Source: Mangrovimicrobium sp033283325 (GTDB lineage Bacteria; Pseudomonadota; Gammaproteobacteria; Pseudomonadales; Halieaceae). Taken from it: a stretch of DNA of 64,000 nt. A program made the translations under genes and the position numbers. Positions within the stretch are counted from its first letter, which is position 1; every line of letters begins with the position of its first letter. The notes under the pieces are model-generated. The model did no database searches and was not told the DNA's origin. It saw only the letters and a program-made list of their open reading frames with translations. The stretch lies in the NCBI GenBank assembly GCA_033283325.1, contig JAWMQO010000003.1, positions 372,001 to 436,000 of the forward strand. The letters are read 5' to 3'. Below are positions 24,454 to 33,046 of the stretch, piece after piece.

Positions 24454-26526
24454 TTACTCAGAAGCCGCGTCGGCCGGGTTGATGAGCAGGTTGCCGATGC
24501 TGTCGACGCGGGCCGCGTAGCCCGGCAGTACCAGTGTGGTCGAGTCCATCTCGCTGACGATGGCCGGGCCCGGCACCACCATGTTCTCCTGCAGCAGCTT
24601 GCGGTCGTAGATGACGGCATCGTGCCACTGGCCGGCGGCGTAGATGCGGGTGTCGTGCAGCTTGCAGTCCGCCAGGGTCAGGCCGGCGTCGACCAGGCGC
24701 TTGAGGGTGATCTCGCCGGCGCTGGCCTTGGCCACCGCGCGGATCATCAGGATCTCGTGGCCGTCGCCGAGCTTGAAGGTGAAGAGCTTCTCGTGTTCGC
24801 TGTCGAAATAGTCGGTAATCAGTGCGAGACCTTTCTCGCGCAGTTCCGCCTCGCTGAACTCGACGCTGATCTCGAAGGCCTGGCCGACGTAGCGCAGATC
24901 AGCCTGGTAGATCACCTCGAGGTCTTGTGCCGCGATGCCGTCGGCAATCAGCGACTCGGAAGCACGGGATTTCAGCTCGGCGAGGTCGGCCAGCAGTTTT
25001 TCCGTGCCGGTGTCTTCCGCCATGGTCAGGTAGGTGCGGGCCGCTTCGTCCTGCACCTGGGTGGTAGCGTCGCCGTAGGCGCACAGTACACCCGGGCCGG
25101 GGGGCACGATCACCGGCCAGGCGTTGGTGAGGATGCCGAGGGCGTTGGCGTGCAGGGGGCCGGCGCCGCCGAAACCCACCAGGGCGAATTCGCGGGGGTC
25201 GTAACCCTGCTCGACGGAGACCAGGCGCAGGGCGCCGAACATGGCCTCGTTGGCGATGCGGATGATGCCTTCGGCGGCTTCCATCATGTCGATGCCCATG
25301 GCATCGGCGACTTTCGCCACGGCCTTCTCCGCCGCGTCGCGGTCGATCGCCATGGCGCCGCCCAGTTGCACGTCAGAGGGCAGGTAGCCCAGCACCACGT
25401 TGGCATCGCAGACGGTGGGCTCTTCACCGCCTTTCATGTAGGCCGCGGGCCCGGGCACCGCACCGGCGGATTCGGGGCCGACGCGCAGCGCCTTGGTCAG
25501 CTCGGGGACGAAGGCGATGGAACCGCCGCCGGCACCGACGGTGCGCACGTCGACGGAGGGCGCGCGTACGCGCACGTCGCCGACGATGGTCTCGCGGCGC
25601 ACCTTGGCGCGGGCGCCCTGGATCAGCGCCACGTCGGTGGAGGTACCGCCCATGTCGAAGGTCAGGATGTCGTCGTAGCCGGCGCGGGTGCAGAAGTAGA
25701 GCGCACCGGTCACGCCGCCGGCGGGGCCGGACATCAGCAGGTTCACCGGGGATTCGGCGGAGGCGCGGCCGGAGGCGAGGCCGCCGTCGGAGCGCAGGAT
25801 GGACAGGTGTACGTCCTCGCCCATGCGTTCTTCCAGGGAGTTCTGCAGGTTGTTGACGTACTTGGCCACTTCCGGGCGCACGTAGGAGTTGACCACGGTG
25901 GTCTCGGTGCGCTCGTATTCCTGCATCTCCGGCACTACCTCGCTGGAGATGGAAATCGGCACCTCGCCGAAGATTTCCAGGGCGACTTCCCGCGCCCGCA
26001 CTTCGTGGGCGTGGTTCACGTAGGCGTTGATGAAGCAGATGGTAAGGGCTTCCACCTCGCCGGTGGCGTGGAGCTTTTCGAGATCCGCACGCAGGGTCGC
26101 CTCGTCCAGTTCGCTGACGACTTCGCCGTTGGCGCCGATGCGCTCGCTCGCGCCTATGGTCAGTTCCAGCGGCGCCAGCAGCGGGCTCTTGACGAAGCTT
26201 ACCCAGCCGCCGAGGCCGCCGGGGCAGAAGGAGCGCGCCACCTGCAGGGTCTGCTCGTAGCCTTTGGTGGTCACCAGGCCAACCCTGGCGCCCTTGCCGG
26301 TCAGTACCGCGTTGGTCGCCACGGTGGTGCCGTGCATCACCCGGCTGATCTGCTTCGGGTCGACGCCGGACTCGTCGCAGATGCGCGCCACGCCGTTCAA
26401 TACGCCCACGGAAGAATCCTGCGGCGTTGAAGGCACTTTGGCGGTATAGGTCTCGCCGCTCTCCTCGTTGATCAACAGCAGGTCGGTGAAGGTCCCCCCG
26501 ACGTCCACTCCCAGACGATAGCTCAT
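24454..26526 (-). CDS. Hydantoinase A / oxoprolinase family ATP-binding subunit
   Basis: A 690-residue protein of the HyuA/acetone-carboxylase-beta family, with the actin-like phosphate loop RLGVDVGGTFTDLLLI at the start and DMGGTSTDVALI (about 288-299) as the second nucleotide-binding block. The ATG at 26524-26526 is preceded by GAGG; the longer open frame adds no conserved sequence. It heads the operon hyuA-hyuB-leuC-leuD-hydrolase. A palindromic Crp/Fnr-like site lies 178 bp upstream. The reaction is ATP-driven ring opening or carboxylation, with the substrate unresolved. Confidence 0.9.
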   Translation of the reverse strand: MSYRLGVDVGGTFTDLLLINEESGETYTAKVPSTPQDSSVGVLNGVARICDESGVDPKQISRVMHGTTVATNAVLTGKGARVGLVTTKGYEQTLQVARSFCPGGLGGWVSFVKSPLLAPLELTIGASERIGANGEVVSELDEATLRADLEKLHATGEVEALTICFINAYVNHAHEVRAREVALEIFGEVPISISSEVVPEMQEYERTETTVVNSYVRPEVAKYVNNLQNSLEERMGEDVHLSILRSDGGLASGRASAESPVNLLMSGPAGGVTGALYFCTRAGYDDILTFDMGGTSTDVALIQGARAKVRRETIVGDVRVRAPSVDVRTVGAGGGSIAFVPELTKALRVGPESAGAVPGPAAYMKGGEEPTVCDANVVLGYLPSDVQLGGAMAIDRDAAEKAVAKVADAMGIDMMEAAEGIIRIANEAMFGALRLVSVEQGYDPREFALVGFGGAGPLHANALGILTNAWPVIVPPGPGVLCAYGDATTQVQDEAARTYLTMAEDTGTEKLLADLAELKSRASESLIADGIAAQDLEVIYQADLRYVGQAFEISVEFSEAELREKGLALITDYFDSEHEKLFTFKLGDGHEILMIRAVAKASAGEITLKRLVDAGLTLADCKLHDTRIYAAGQWHDAVIYDRKLLQENMVVPGPAIVSEMDSTTLVLPGYAARVDSIGNLLINPADAASE

Positions 26527-26703
26527 GTTTTTAACCTCGTTGCAATTGCGCTCCGGCTGGTCGAAGCGCCGGCGATTGATGCTTGAAACCCGCCGCATTC
26601 ATTCAAAAATGGCTGTGTCCAGTGGTGGAAAAGTCACCGGGACACCCGCACGGCAGGGCAGAATTTCAGGGGATTACAGTGAACGATTCGACCGCCTGAC
26701 GAC

Positions 26704-26717
26704 ATGACAATTGTCAT
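26704..26717. promoter_or_regulatory. Perfect palindrome ATGACAATTGTCAT before hyuA
   Basis: A 14-bp perfect palindrome in the 312-bp gap between hyuA and DUF1838 copy 2. It has the NTGAC-N4-GTCAN geometry of Crp/Fnr operators and is the most symmetric of five similar sites in the window. The rest of the gap holds the hyuA leader and, at 26791-26832, a terminator for the upstream operon. Confidence 0.6.
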
Positions 26718-26790
26718 CCCCAGGGGCTGGTTTACGGCGGGTTTGGATGTTCGTACCGGGGGAGATTTACCCGAAAACAACACTGGCCCG

Positions 26791-26832
26791 AAAACAACAG
26801 CGCCCCGACGCGGGCCGGGCGACGGGGCGCTG
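26791..26832 (-). terminator. Hairpin terminator after DUF1838 copy 2, minus strand
   Basis: A 10-bp perfect stem, CAGCGCCCCG (26798-26807) with 26823-26832, starts 7 bp beyond the stop codon at 26839 and is followed on the minus strand by TTGTTTTC. The 15-nt loop is larger than usual and the T tract is interrupted, so termination may be partial. Confidence 0.65.
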
Positions 26833-26838
26833 CGGGCT

Positions 26839-27864
26839 TCAGCCCTCGAGTTTGTATCCGGGCGTTTCCGGCGGCACCATTTTGGCGTAGTGCTCCAGGG
26901 TGCCGACCACACCGAGGTCGGGACCGTCGGTGGGCTCCTCGAAGAGGTCCGGACGGTCGCGCTCGACCCGGTCGCGCACGACGGCGGGCACGTCATCCAT
27001 GCCGCCGGTGATCTGGTAGCTGTGCATGCGACCCATCAGCACGCCGTGCACACCGCTCTGTCCCATCAGCATCCAGGGCCACCAGGGCGCCTGGCGCATG
27101 AAACCCGCGGTAAAGCGCGCGGTCTCGGTGGAGCGGTCGTCGATCTCGTCGCGGGAGGTGAACAGGGTGAAGTGCTCGGAGGGGTTCACCCGCGGCCCAG
27201 TGGAGGCCTTCGGCCAGCCTTCCGGCGTCACCGGGTTGGTGTACTCGTGGGCGTAGTCCCAGCCCAGCAGGTACTGGTCGCCGATCACCTGCCAGGGCAG
27301 GCGGAAGGGCTCGCCGCCCTTCGATTTCTTACCCATATCGTTGTTCACGGTCTCGCCATCGCCGACCCGGAAGACCTTGCGCTCCAGGCCCAGGCTGCCG
27401 CGGAAGGCGTCGTTGAGGAAGGGGAAAACCTCGACCCGCTCGCCGGTCCAGGGGTTGTCCCAGTGGTCGATGATCTCGCCAGTGGCCAGGTCGGTAAAAT
27501 AACCGGCCTCCTTGCCCATCACCTTGACGGTACCGTCGGGCAGGATCTTGTTGCGGATATTGCCGAAACCGACATAGCCAAACAGGGGCATGGCGCGCTG
27601 GGAACCGACGATGGCGTACTGCACGCCCTGGTAGCCCGAGAGCACGGCCTTGTCGCCGATGGTGCCCCAGAGCTTGGCGAAGCCGTAGAGGTTTTCCCGC
27701 GGGTCTTCGACATCCAGCGGCTTCAGGTTGGGGTTGGCGCTGCGGCTTGGCGTCGCGGCAGCCGCGGCTATCGCCGGCGTGGCTGCCGCCGCAGTGGCCG
27801 CGGCGAGGCCCGCGCCGACAAAGGAGCGGCGCGAGAGGGATTGCTGATCCAGGTCCTGGCTCAT
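26839..27864 (-). CDS. DUF1838 family protein, Tat-exported, copy 2
   Basis: A 341-residue paralogue of the protein at 16711-17715. The N-terminus carries SRRSFVGAGLAAATAAAATP, a twin-arginine signal. Shared family blocks are GYFTDLATGEIIDHWDNPWT (about 139-158) and APWWPWMLMGQ (about 265-275). The ATG at 27862-27864 is chosen as it directly precedes the signal; a longer open frame upstream runs through the neighbouring gene in another frame. It is the last gene of the operon 31279-26839, 77 bp after a serine hydrolase, and is followed by a terminator. Function unknown. Confidence 0.78.
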   Translation of the reverse strand: MSQDLDQQSLSRRSFVGAGLAAATAAAATPAIAAAAATPSRSANPNLKPLDVEDPRENLYGFAKLWGTIGDKAVLSGYQGVQYAIVGSQRAMPLFGYVGFGNIRNKILPDGTVKVMGKEAGYFTDLATGEIIDHWDNPWTGERVEVFPFLNDAFRGSLGLERKVFRVGDGETVNNDMGKKSKGGEPFRLPWQVIGDQYLLGWDYAHEYTNPVTPEGWPKASTGPRVNPSEHFTLFTSRDEIDDRSTETARFTAGFMRQAPWWPWMLMGQSGVHGVLMGRMHSYQITGGMDDVPAVVRDRVERDRPDLFEEPTDGPDLGVVGTLEHYAKMVPPETPGYKLEG

Positions 27865-27941
27865 TGGGTTTCCTTGCTTGCAGTGAATTGGAGGAAAAAC
27901 AGCGGGAATTCGAGGGTCAAGCGGCAGCCGTTCAACCCTCC

Positions 27942-29150
27942 TTAAAGTCCGCGGGCCACCAGGTTGGGCAGGTAGCTGTTGTCCCACTCGGGGTCCTTGA
28001 GCGGCGCCTTGCCGACCCGCAGCACGATCAGCTCCAGGCTGGGCATGATGTAGACGACCTGATTGAAGTTGCCGTCGAACATGTAGATGTCCTCGTCCAC
28101 GAAGGGCTCGCTGTGCAGGACCTTGGGGCCGGGGTGGTCGGGGCCGCCGAAGCCGCGGCGCTCGGTGTACTCGCCGCCGACCCAGATACCGAGGCCGTAG
28201 TGCGGGTTCTCGGCCGTGGGTGTAATCATCTGCTCGACATAGCCCTCGGGCAGCAGGCGCTGGCCGTCGACCACGCCATCGTCGAGAATCGCGATCGCCA
28301 TGCGCAGGTAGGTCTGGGCAGGGAAGTAGCCGCAGCAGCCTGAATGGGCCGTGCCGCCGGGGCGGTTCACCCACTGGCTGCCGCCCGCCGCACCGATTTT
28401 CGCCAGCACCTCGTTACCGAGAAAGTCCGAGTAACGCTGCCCGGTGGCGCGTTCGATCAGCACCGCCACCATGTCCGCGGTGGCATTGCTGTAGACGTAC
28501 TTGCTGCCGGGTTCAGCGACCAGGGGGTATTCCTCGACGATGTACTTGCCGTGCACCGGTGACAGGTAGGCCCGGTTCAGGGGGTTGTCGGGATCGGTGC
28601 TGTAGGCCTGGGGCAGCAGCCCGGTACGCATATCCAGCAGGTGGCGCACCAGCATGCTTTCCTTTTCCGTCCCCTGCCACTCGCTGAAGAAGTCGGCGAG
28701 AGGCTGGTCCAGTGACTCGATATGGCCCAGCTGGATCGCACGACCCACCGCCAGGGAAGTCATCGGCTTGGACAGGGACATGGTGGTCAGGGGGGTCGTC
28801 GCATCGACCTCACCAAAGTAGGTCTCCCGCTGCAGCTTGCCCTTGTACCAGACGATGAAGGCAGTGGAATTGTTGTCGCGCGCGTACTGCTCGGCGCGGT
28901 CCAGGGCCGCGCTGTCGATGGCGACTTCAGCGGCACTGGCGACCGCCAGCGGAGTGACCGGATCGGCGCCCGGCACCGTTTCCTGGGGCTCGTAGGCCTT
29001 GATATAGCCGCCATTCTCCATGGTGCCCTTGAAGCGCTCCTGGTAGAGCGCCTCCATCGCTTCCATGTCCACATCTGCGTCCCCGGCCGGGGAGGGCAGT
29101 GAAGCCATGGCCATCCACGCGGCGAACAGCCTTACACCTGTACGCCTCAT
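27942..29150 (-). CDS. Exported beta-lactamase-fold serine hydrolase (esterase type)
   Basis: A 402-residue protein with a signal peptide (about 1-22) and a class-C beta-lactamase/PBP4* fold. The catalytic SxxK is S125-L-S-K128 in MSLSKPMTS, and the tyrosine motif is YSN in YVYSNATADM. Close relatives include carboxylesterases and 6-aminohexanoate-dimer hydrolase, so an ester or amide in an extracellular substrate is more likely than a beta-lactam. Its start overlaps the stop of DUF1838 copy 3 by ATGA, placing it between two DUF1838 genes. Confidence 0.87.
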   Translation of the reverse strand: MRRTGVRLFAAWMAMASLPSPAGDADVDMEAMEALYQERFKGTMENGGYIKAYEPQETVPGADPVTPLAVASAAEVAIDSAALDRAEQYARDNNSTAFIVWYKGKLQRETYFGEVDATTPLTTMSLSKPMTSLAVGRAIQLGHIESLDQPLADFFSEWQGTEKESMLVRHLLDMRTGLLPQAYSTDPDNPLNRAYLSPVHGKYIVEEYPLVAEPGSKYVYSNATADMVAVLIERATGQRYSDFLGNEVLAKIGAAGGSQWVNRPGGTAHSGCCGYFPAQTYLRMAIAILDDGVVDGQRLLPEGYVEQMITPTAENPHYGLGIWVGGEYTERRGFGGPDHPGPKVLHSEPFVDEDIYMFDGNFNQVVYIMPSLELIVLRVGKAPLKDPEWDNSYLPNLVARGL

Positions 29151-30094
29151 GATTTGCCCGCCTCGCGCGCGGCCTTGGCCTTGTTGTAGTAGTCCATGGA
29201 ATCGAAGCGCACGTCGTTCCAGTTGTCGGTATCGAAGATCGCCGGGGTGAACTTCTCGAAACCTTCACGCACCTGGGGCTCCAGCGCGTCGAAGCCGGAG
29301 ATGTTGCAGCCGAAAGCGCGCGCCATGCTGCGGCCCGTGTTGTTGCCGAAGCCGAGCCAGGGCTGCCAGCTGGTAACGTTCTGCATGTGGATCTCCGCGG
29401 GCGCGCAGGTCAGCTCCGGGTTCAGCACGTCGTCGATATTGGCGGAGAAGGTGTACATGGAATCCCAGTACACGGTCGGCCCGGTGGAGATTTCCGGCCA
29501 CTCCTCGGGGGTAAAGACATTGGGGAAAGACTCGATGGACTGGGCCGGCACGAAGACCCGGTTACCGATCACGTTGACCCGCAGGGGATTGGGCGCAATG
29601 CCCGGCGCGATGATGCCCTCGGGCGTATACAGCCGACCGATCGGACCGAGGATGAAGGGCTCGAACTCGATGGTTTCGCCGCTGTGCGGATTTTTCCAGT
29701 GGGTGATCGGCTTGTCGGTATCGAACTCGCAGTAGTAGCCCACTTCGTAGTGGCGGAGCTCCGAGGTGCCCGGCTTCACCTGCTTCCACTTCTGCAGGAT
29801 GTAGCTGTTCAGGTTGAACAGGGGCACCAGGTTGCCGTCGCCCAGGTAGCCGTACATGTGGAAACGCATGAAGGCGTGGGTTTCCTCGGTGCCGACGCTA
29901 CCCATCACCTTGGTGATGATGCTGGAGCGCGCCTCCGGGGTGGAGAGGTCCAAATCATTGATACCGAGTTTGGAGCCCACGCCGACAACCGGCTGCGAGG
30001 CTGCCTGGCTGCCCATGGCGGGCAGGGTCAGCCCCGCGGCACCGAGTGCGCCCATGCCCCGCAGGGCGGAACGCCGAGTAAATTTATTTTCCAT
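29147..30094 (-). CDS. DUF1838 family protein, Tat-exported, copy 3 (divergent)
   Basis: A 315-residue protein with the twin-arginine signal FTRRSALRGMGALGAAGLTL. It keeps the family block as GYYCEFDTDKPITHWKNPHS but has the substituted WQPWLGFGN where copies 1 and 2 read W-x-PWMLMGQ, so it is the most divergent member. The ATG at 30094 replaces a longer open frame because it directly precedes the Tat motif. Its stop overlaps the serine hydrolase start by ATGA. Role unknown; the coupling suggests it acts on the same exported pathway. Confidence 0.72.
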   Translation of the reverse strand: MENKFTRRSALRGMGALGAAGLTLPAMGSQAASQPVVGVGSKLGINDLDLSTPEARSSIITKVMGSVGTEETHAFMRFHMYGYLGDGNLVPLFNLNSYILQKWKQVKPGTSELRHYEVGYYCEFDTDKPITHWKNPHSGETIEFEPFILGPIGRLYTPEGIIAPGIAPNPLRVNVIGNRVFVPAQSIESFPNVFTPEEWPEISTGPTVYWDSMYTFSANIDDVLNPELTCAPAEIHMQNVTSWQPWLGFGNNTGRSMARAFGCNISGFDALEPQVREGFEKFTPAIFDTDNWNDVRFDSMDYYNKAKAAREAGKS

Positions 30095-30187
30095 GCTACG
30101 CCGAGCTCCTCTGTTAGCGTATTTTGCCGGCACGCTGCGCACCGGCGATGTACTGTGGTGGCGCCCCGTCTCTACAGAGCGCCCGGG

Positions 30188-31279
30188 TTAATCGTTGTTG
30201 CCGGCTGCGCCGAAGGCGGCGATACGGCGGGCTACGTTTTGCCGTATGTCTTCGTAAAACAGGCCGAAGTCGTGAAAGTGCATGCTGCCACCGGGCAGGG
30301 GCTGCAGGTCCAGTGCCGGATCCGCCGCCACCACGAGGTAGCCGCCGGTGCAGCGCGCGCTGACCTTACCCACCTGCAGTGCCAGCGGGGCAGTGTCATC
30401 CGGGGCTCCCGGCACCGCACCGAGACTGGCGGAGGCCGGCGCTTCCGGCTGGTCGGCGCGGAAGGTCAGTGGATTGACGCAGACCCCGGAACGGCCTTCC
30501 TGGGTCTGGTATTTCTCGGCGTAACGCGCGCCCGCCATGCTCTGGTAGAGAGCGAGGTCCGCCTCGCCGTTGACCGCGTTCCAGCCGACCACGCAACCGG
30601 TCTGCTCCGGTGTCGCGCAGACCTGCAGGCTCTGGTAGGTGCGGCCGAAATCGCCCTCCATCAGGTCGAGGCCGACCACATAGGCAGCTACCAGCTGCGC
30701 CTGCAGGGGCGTCGAGTCCACCCTGTCGCGCAACAGACGATAGGCCAGCAGCCCACCCTGGCTGTGACCGGCGATCACGAAGGGGCGGCCCGCGTTGCGA
30801 TTGGCGATGTAGTCGTCGAAGGCGCGCAGCACGTCGGTGTAGGCGAGGTCATAGGCCAGATTGCCATCGCCGCCGGGCGCCGCGGCGCGCACGGCGAGCA
30901 CCGTCGCCTGGCGATAGCGCGGCGCGAAGATACGGCAGCAGGCGTTGAAGACGCTGGCCTGGCGGGCGATCACGCTGCCGTCGGTCCAGGCGTTTACAGC
31001 GGCGTCATCGAGGGGCTGGTTCCAGCGACTGGCGCTGCGATCGGTGGTGGGATGGATATAGAATACGTCGACATCGCGCTCGCCGAGGGCGGCTGACGCA
31101 CCTGGCGGAGTAACTGCACTGGCGCCCGGAGATGCCGGCAGTGCCGCCCAGGATTGCTCTTCGCTGTAATCCGGGGCCGCCGGCGCTGCCTGCTCCGCGA
31201 AGGGAACGATATCCTGCGCTGCCGCAGTCGCAGCAACACCCAGCGCCAGCAGCAGCGCAGCTATTTTCAAAGACTTCAC
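30188..31279 (-). CDS. Exported DUF3089 alpha/beta hydrolase
   Basis: A 363-residue protein starting at a GTG (31277-31279) seven bases after GGGGAA, followed by a signal peptide ending ATAAAQD. The body shows VDVFYIHPTTD (about 70), typical of DUF3089, and the nucleophile elbow IAGHSQGGLLAY. Members of this family are predicted lipases or esterases. It heads the operon that continues with two DUF1838 genes and the beta-lactamase-fold hydrolase, 93 bp upstream of DUF1838 copy 3. Confidence 0.85.
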   Translation of the reverse strand: MKSLKIAALLLALGVAATAAAQDIVPFAEQAAPAAPDYSEEQSWAALPASPGASAVTPPGASAALGERDVDVFYIHPTTDRSASRWNQPLDDAAVNAWTDGSVIARQASVFNACCRIFAPRYRQATVLAVRAAAPGGDGNLAYDLAYTDVLRAFDDYIANRNAGRPFVIAGHSQGGLLAYRLLRDRVDSTPLQAQLVAAYVVGLDLMEGDFGRTYQSLQVCATPEQTGCVVGWNAVNGEADLALYQSMAGARYAEKYQTQEGRSGVCVNPLTFRADQPEAPASASLGAVPGAPDDTAPLALQVGKVSARCTGGYLVVAADPALDLQPLPGGSMHFHDFGLFYEDIRQNVARRIAAFGAAGNND

Positions 31280-31349
31280 GATTGGATTCCCCGATCCCTT
31301 ATCCCGCTTTTCATTGGCCACCAGTTTCCGTTTACGCCGGCCTGGCGCC

Positions 31350-31363
31350 ATGACATTAATCAA
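31350..31363. promoter_or_regulatory. Crp/Fnr-like site ATGAC-ATTA-ATCAA
   Basis: A 14-bp site in the 163-bp divergent region between the DUF3089 hydrolase and the second FAD oxidase, 79 bp before the latter's start. Its right half, ATCAA, is a perfect FNR-type half-site and the left is the ATGAC shared with 26704, 37899 and 41851. Confidence 0.5.
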
Positions 31364-31442
31364 GGACAGCTGGCGGCATCCCGGTAGCATCGCCGAGAAC
31401 ACGCGACTAGCAGGCGCCAAAGCGCTGCACGGATTCCTATTT

Positions 31443-33014
31443 ATGCCCATCACCAGCGAACTCCACGACACACTCAGCGCCATCGTCGGAGCGGAACAAG
31501 TCCTCACCGGCGCCAGCGGGGAGCGCTTCTACACCGACGTCTACCACCGGCTGGCCGAGCCGCTGGCGGTAGTGCGCCCACAGAGCGTCGAGCAATTGCA
31601 GGAAGTGGTTGCGGCGAGTGCCGCGCAAGGACTTACCCTCAACCTGCGCGGCGGTGGCGCGTCCTATACCGACGGCTATATCTCCGAGAAAGACGAGCAG
31701 TTGCTGCTGGACCTCAGTGGCCTGGACCGGATCATCGAGATCAACGAGCAGGACTGCTACGTCACCGTCGAAGCCGGCGTCACCTGGAAAGCACTGAAGG
31801 AAGCCCTCGACGAGCGCGGGCTGCGCACCCCCTTCTGGGGCCCCTTCTCCGGCATGATCGCCACCGTCGGCGGCTCCATGTCGCAGAACACGATCAGTCA
31901 CGGCTCGGGCGCCCATGGCATCTCCGCGCAGTCAGTGCTGGGAATGGACATCGTACTCGCTGATGGCTCGATACTACAGACCGGTTCCGCGGCCGCGGGT
32001 TCCTCGCCCTTCCTGCGTTATTTCGGCCCGGACCTCACCGGCCTGTTCACCGGCGACTGCGGCGCCCTCGGCATCAAGGCGCGCATCACCCTGCCCCTGC
32101 TGAAGTCCCGCCCGGCGCACCGCAGCGCCTCCTTCGCCTTCCCCGACCTGGAAGCGATGCACGAATCCATGCGCCTGATCGCCCGGGAAGGACTCGAGGA
32201 TACCCATTTCTCCCTCGACGCCGCGCTGTCCCAGGGCCAGATCGCCCGCCAGGACAACGCCGGGGAGACCTTCAAGATCGCCCTGTCCATTCTCAAGAGC
32301 TCCCCTTCCTGGTGGGAGGGCCTGAAGCAGCTCGCCAGCGCCGGCCTGACCGCGCGCCGGATCATGGGCAAATCGGCCTACATGACCCACTACATTGTCG
32401 AGGGCGTCGACGACCACGAGGTACGCAGCCGCCTGCACCGCATCCGCCAGCTGGTGGCGGGCCTGGGCAGCGAGATCCCGGCCACCGCACCGTCCGTAGT
32501 GCGCGGCATGCCCTTCGCGCCCTTCTACAACACCCTCGGCCCGAGCGGCGAGCGCTGGGTGCCGCTGCACGGCATCCTGCCCCACTCCGCCGTGCCCGGC
32601 TTTCACCGCGCCCTGCAGGCGCTGTTCGAGGCGCGCAAGGAAGAAATGGAAAAGCTCGGCGTCTGGTACGGCGGCATGTTCGCCACCGTCGGCAGCTCCG
32701 GCTTCCTCTACGAACTGGCGCTCTACTGGCCGGACGAAATCACCGCTTACCATCGGGAGGTGGTGCCGGCGGACTACCTCGCGCAGCTACCGGTCTACGA
32801 GAAGAACCTCGAGGCACGGGAGTACGTACACCAGCTCAAGCAGGCGCTGATCGATCTCTACGTCGAGCACGGCGCGGTGAACTTCCAGGTCGCCAAGGCC
32901 TATCCCTACCGCGAGCGCATGGACGCGACGACAATGGACCTGGTGCGGGCCATCAAGCAGCACACCGACCCGCAGCAGCGGCTGTCGCCCGGCAACCTTG
33001 GGCTTCCCGGCTGA
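31443..33014 (+). CDS. FAD-linked oxidase (FAD_binding_4), copy 2
   Basis: A 523-residue paralogue of the oxidase at 13267-14847. The FAD loops are NLRGGGASYTDGYISEKDEQ (about 64-83) and TVGGSMSQNTISHGSG (about 140), and it ends RLSPGNLGLPG. The start is the ATG at 31443; the longer frame lies in the promoter region. Unlike copy 1 it has no cytochrome c gene beside it, so it may use the same cytochrome or oxygen. It is followed 32 bp later by a double alpha/beta hydrolase. Substrate unknown. Confidence 0.86.
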   Translation: MPITSELHDTLSAIVGAEQVLTGASGERFYTDVYHRLAEPLAVVRPQSVEQLQEVVAASAAQGLTLNLRGGGASYTDGYISEKDEQLLLDLSGLDRIIEINEQDCYVTVEAGVTWKALKEALDERGLRTPFWGPFSGMIATVGGSMSQNTISHGSGAHGISAQSVLGMDIVLADGSILQTGSAAAGSSPFLRYFGPDLTGLFTGDCGALGIKARITLPLLKSRPAHRSASFAFPDLEAMHESMRLIAREGLEDTHFSLDAALSQGQIARQDNAGETFKIALSILKSSPSWWEGLKQLASAGLTARRIMGKSAYMTHYIVEGVDDHEVRSRLHRIRQLVAGLGSEIPATAPSVVRGMPFAPFYNTLGPSGERWVPLHGILPHSAVPGFHRALQALFEARKEEMEKLGVWYGGMFATVGSSGFLYELALYWPDEITAYHREVVPADYLAQLPVYEKNLEAREYVHQLKQALIDLYVEHGAVNFQVAKAYPYRERMDATTMDLVRAIKQHTDPQQRLSPGNLGLPG

Positions 33015-33046
33015 ACGAAGCCCTGACAAGCGGAACCAGACGCACA

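Noticed and set aside
22385..26430. Two very long plus-strand open frames (711 and 664 codons) opposite the hydantoinase genes
   Set aside because: They mirror the codon phase of hyuB and hyuA, encode low-complexity His/Gly/Val/Ala-rich text without motifs, and cross gene boundaries; GC-rich coding strands commonly leave such open antisense frames.
27942..29150. Beta-lactamase conferring antibiotic resistance
   Set aside because: SxxK and YxN fit the fold, but the setting between DUF1838 genes and similarity to esterases of the class-C fold favour an ester or amide substrate.
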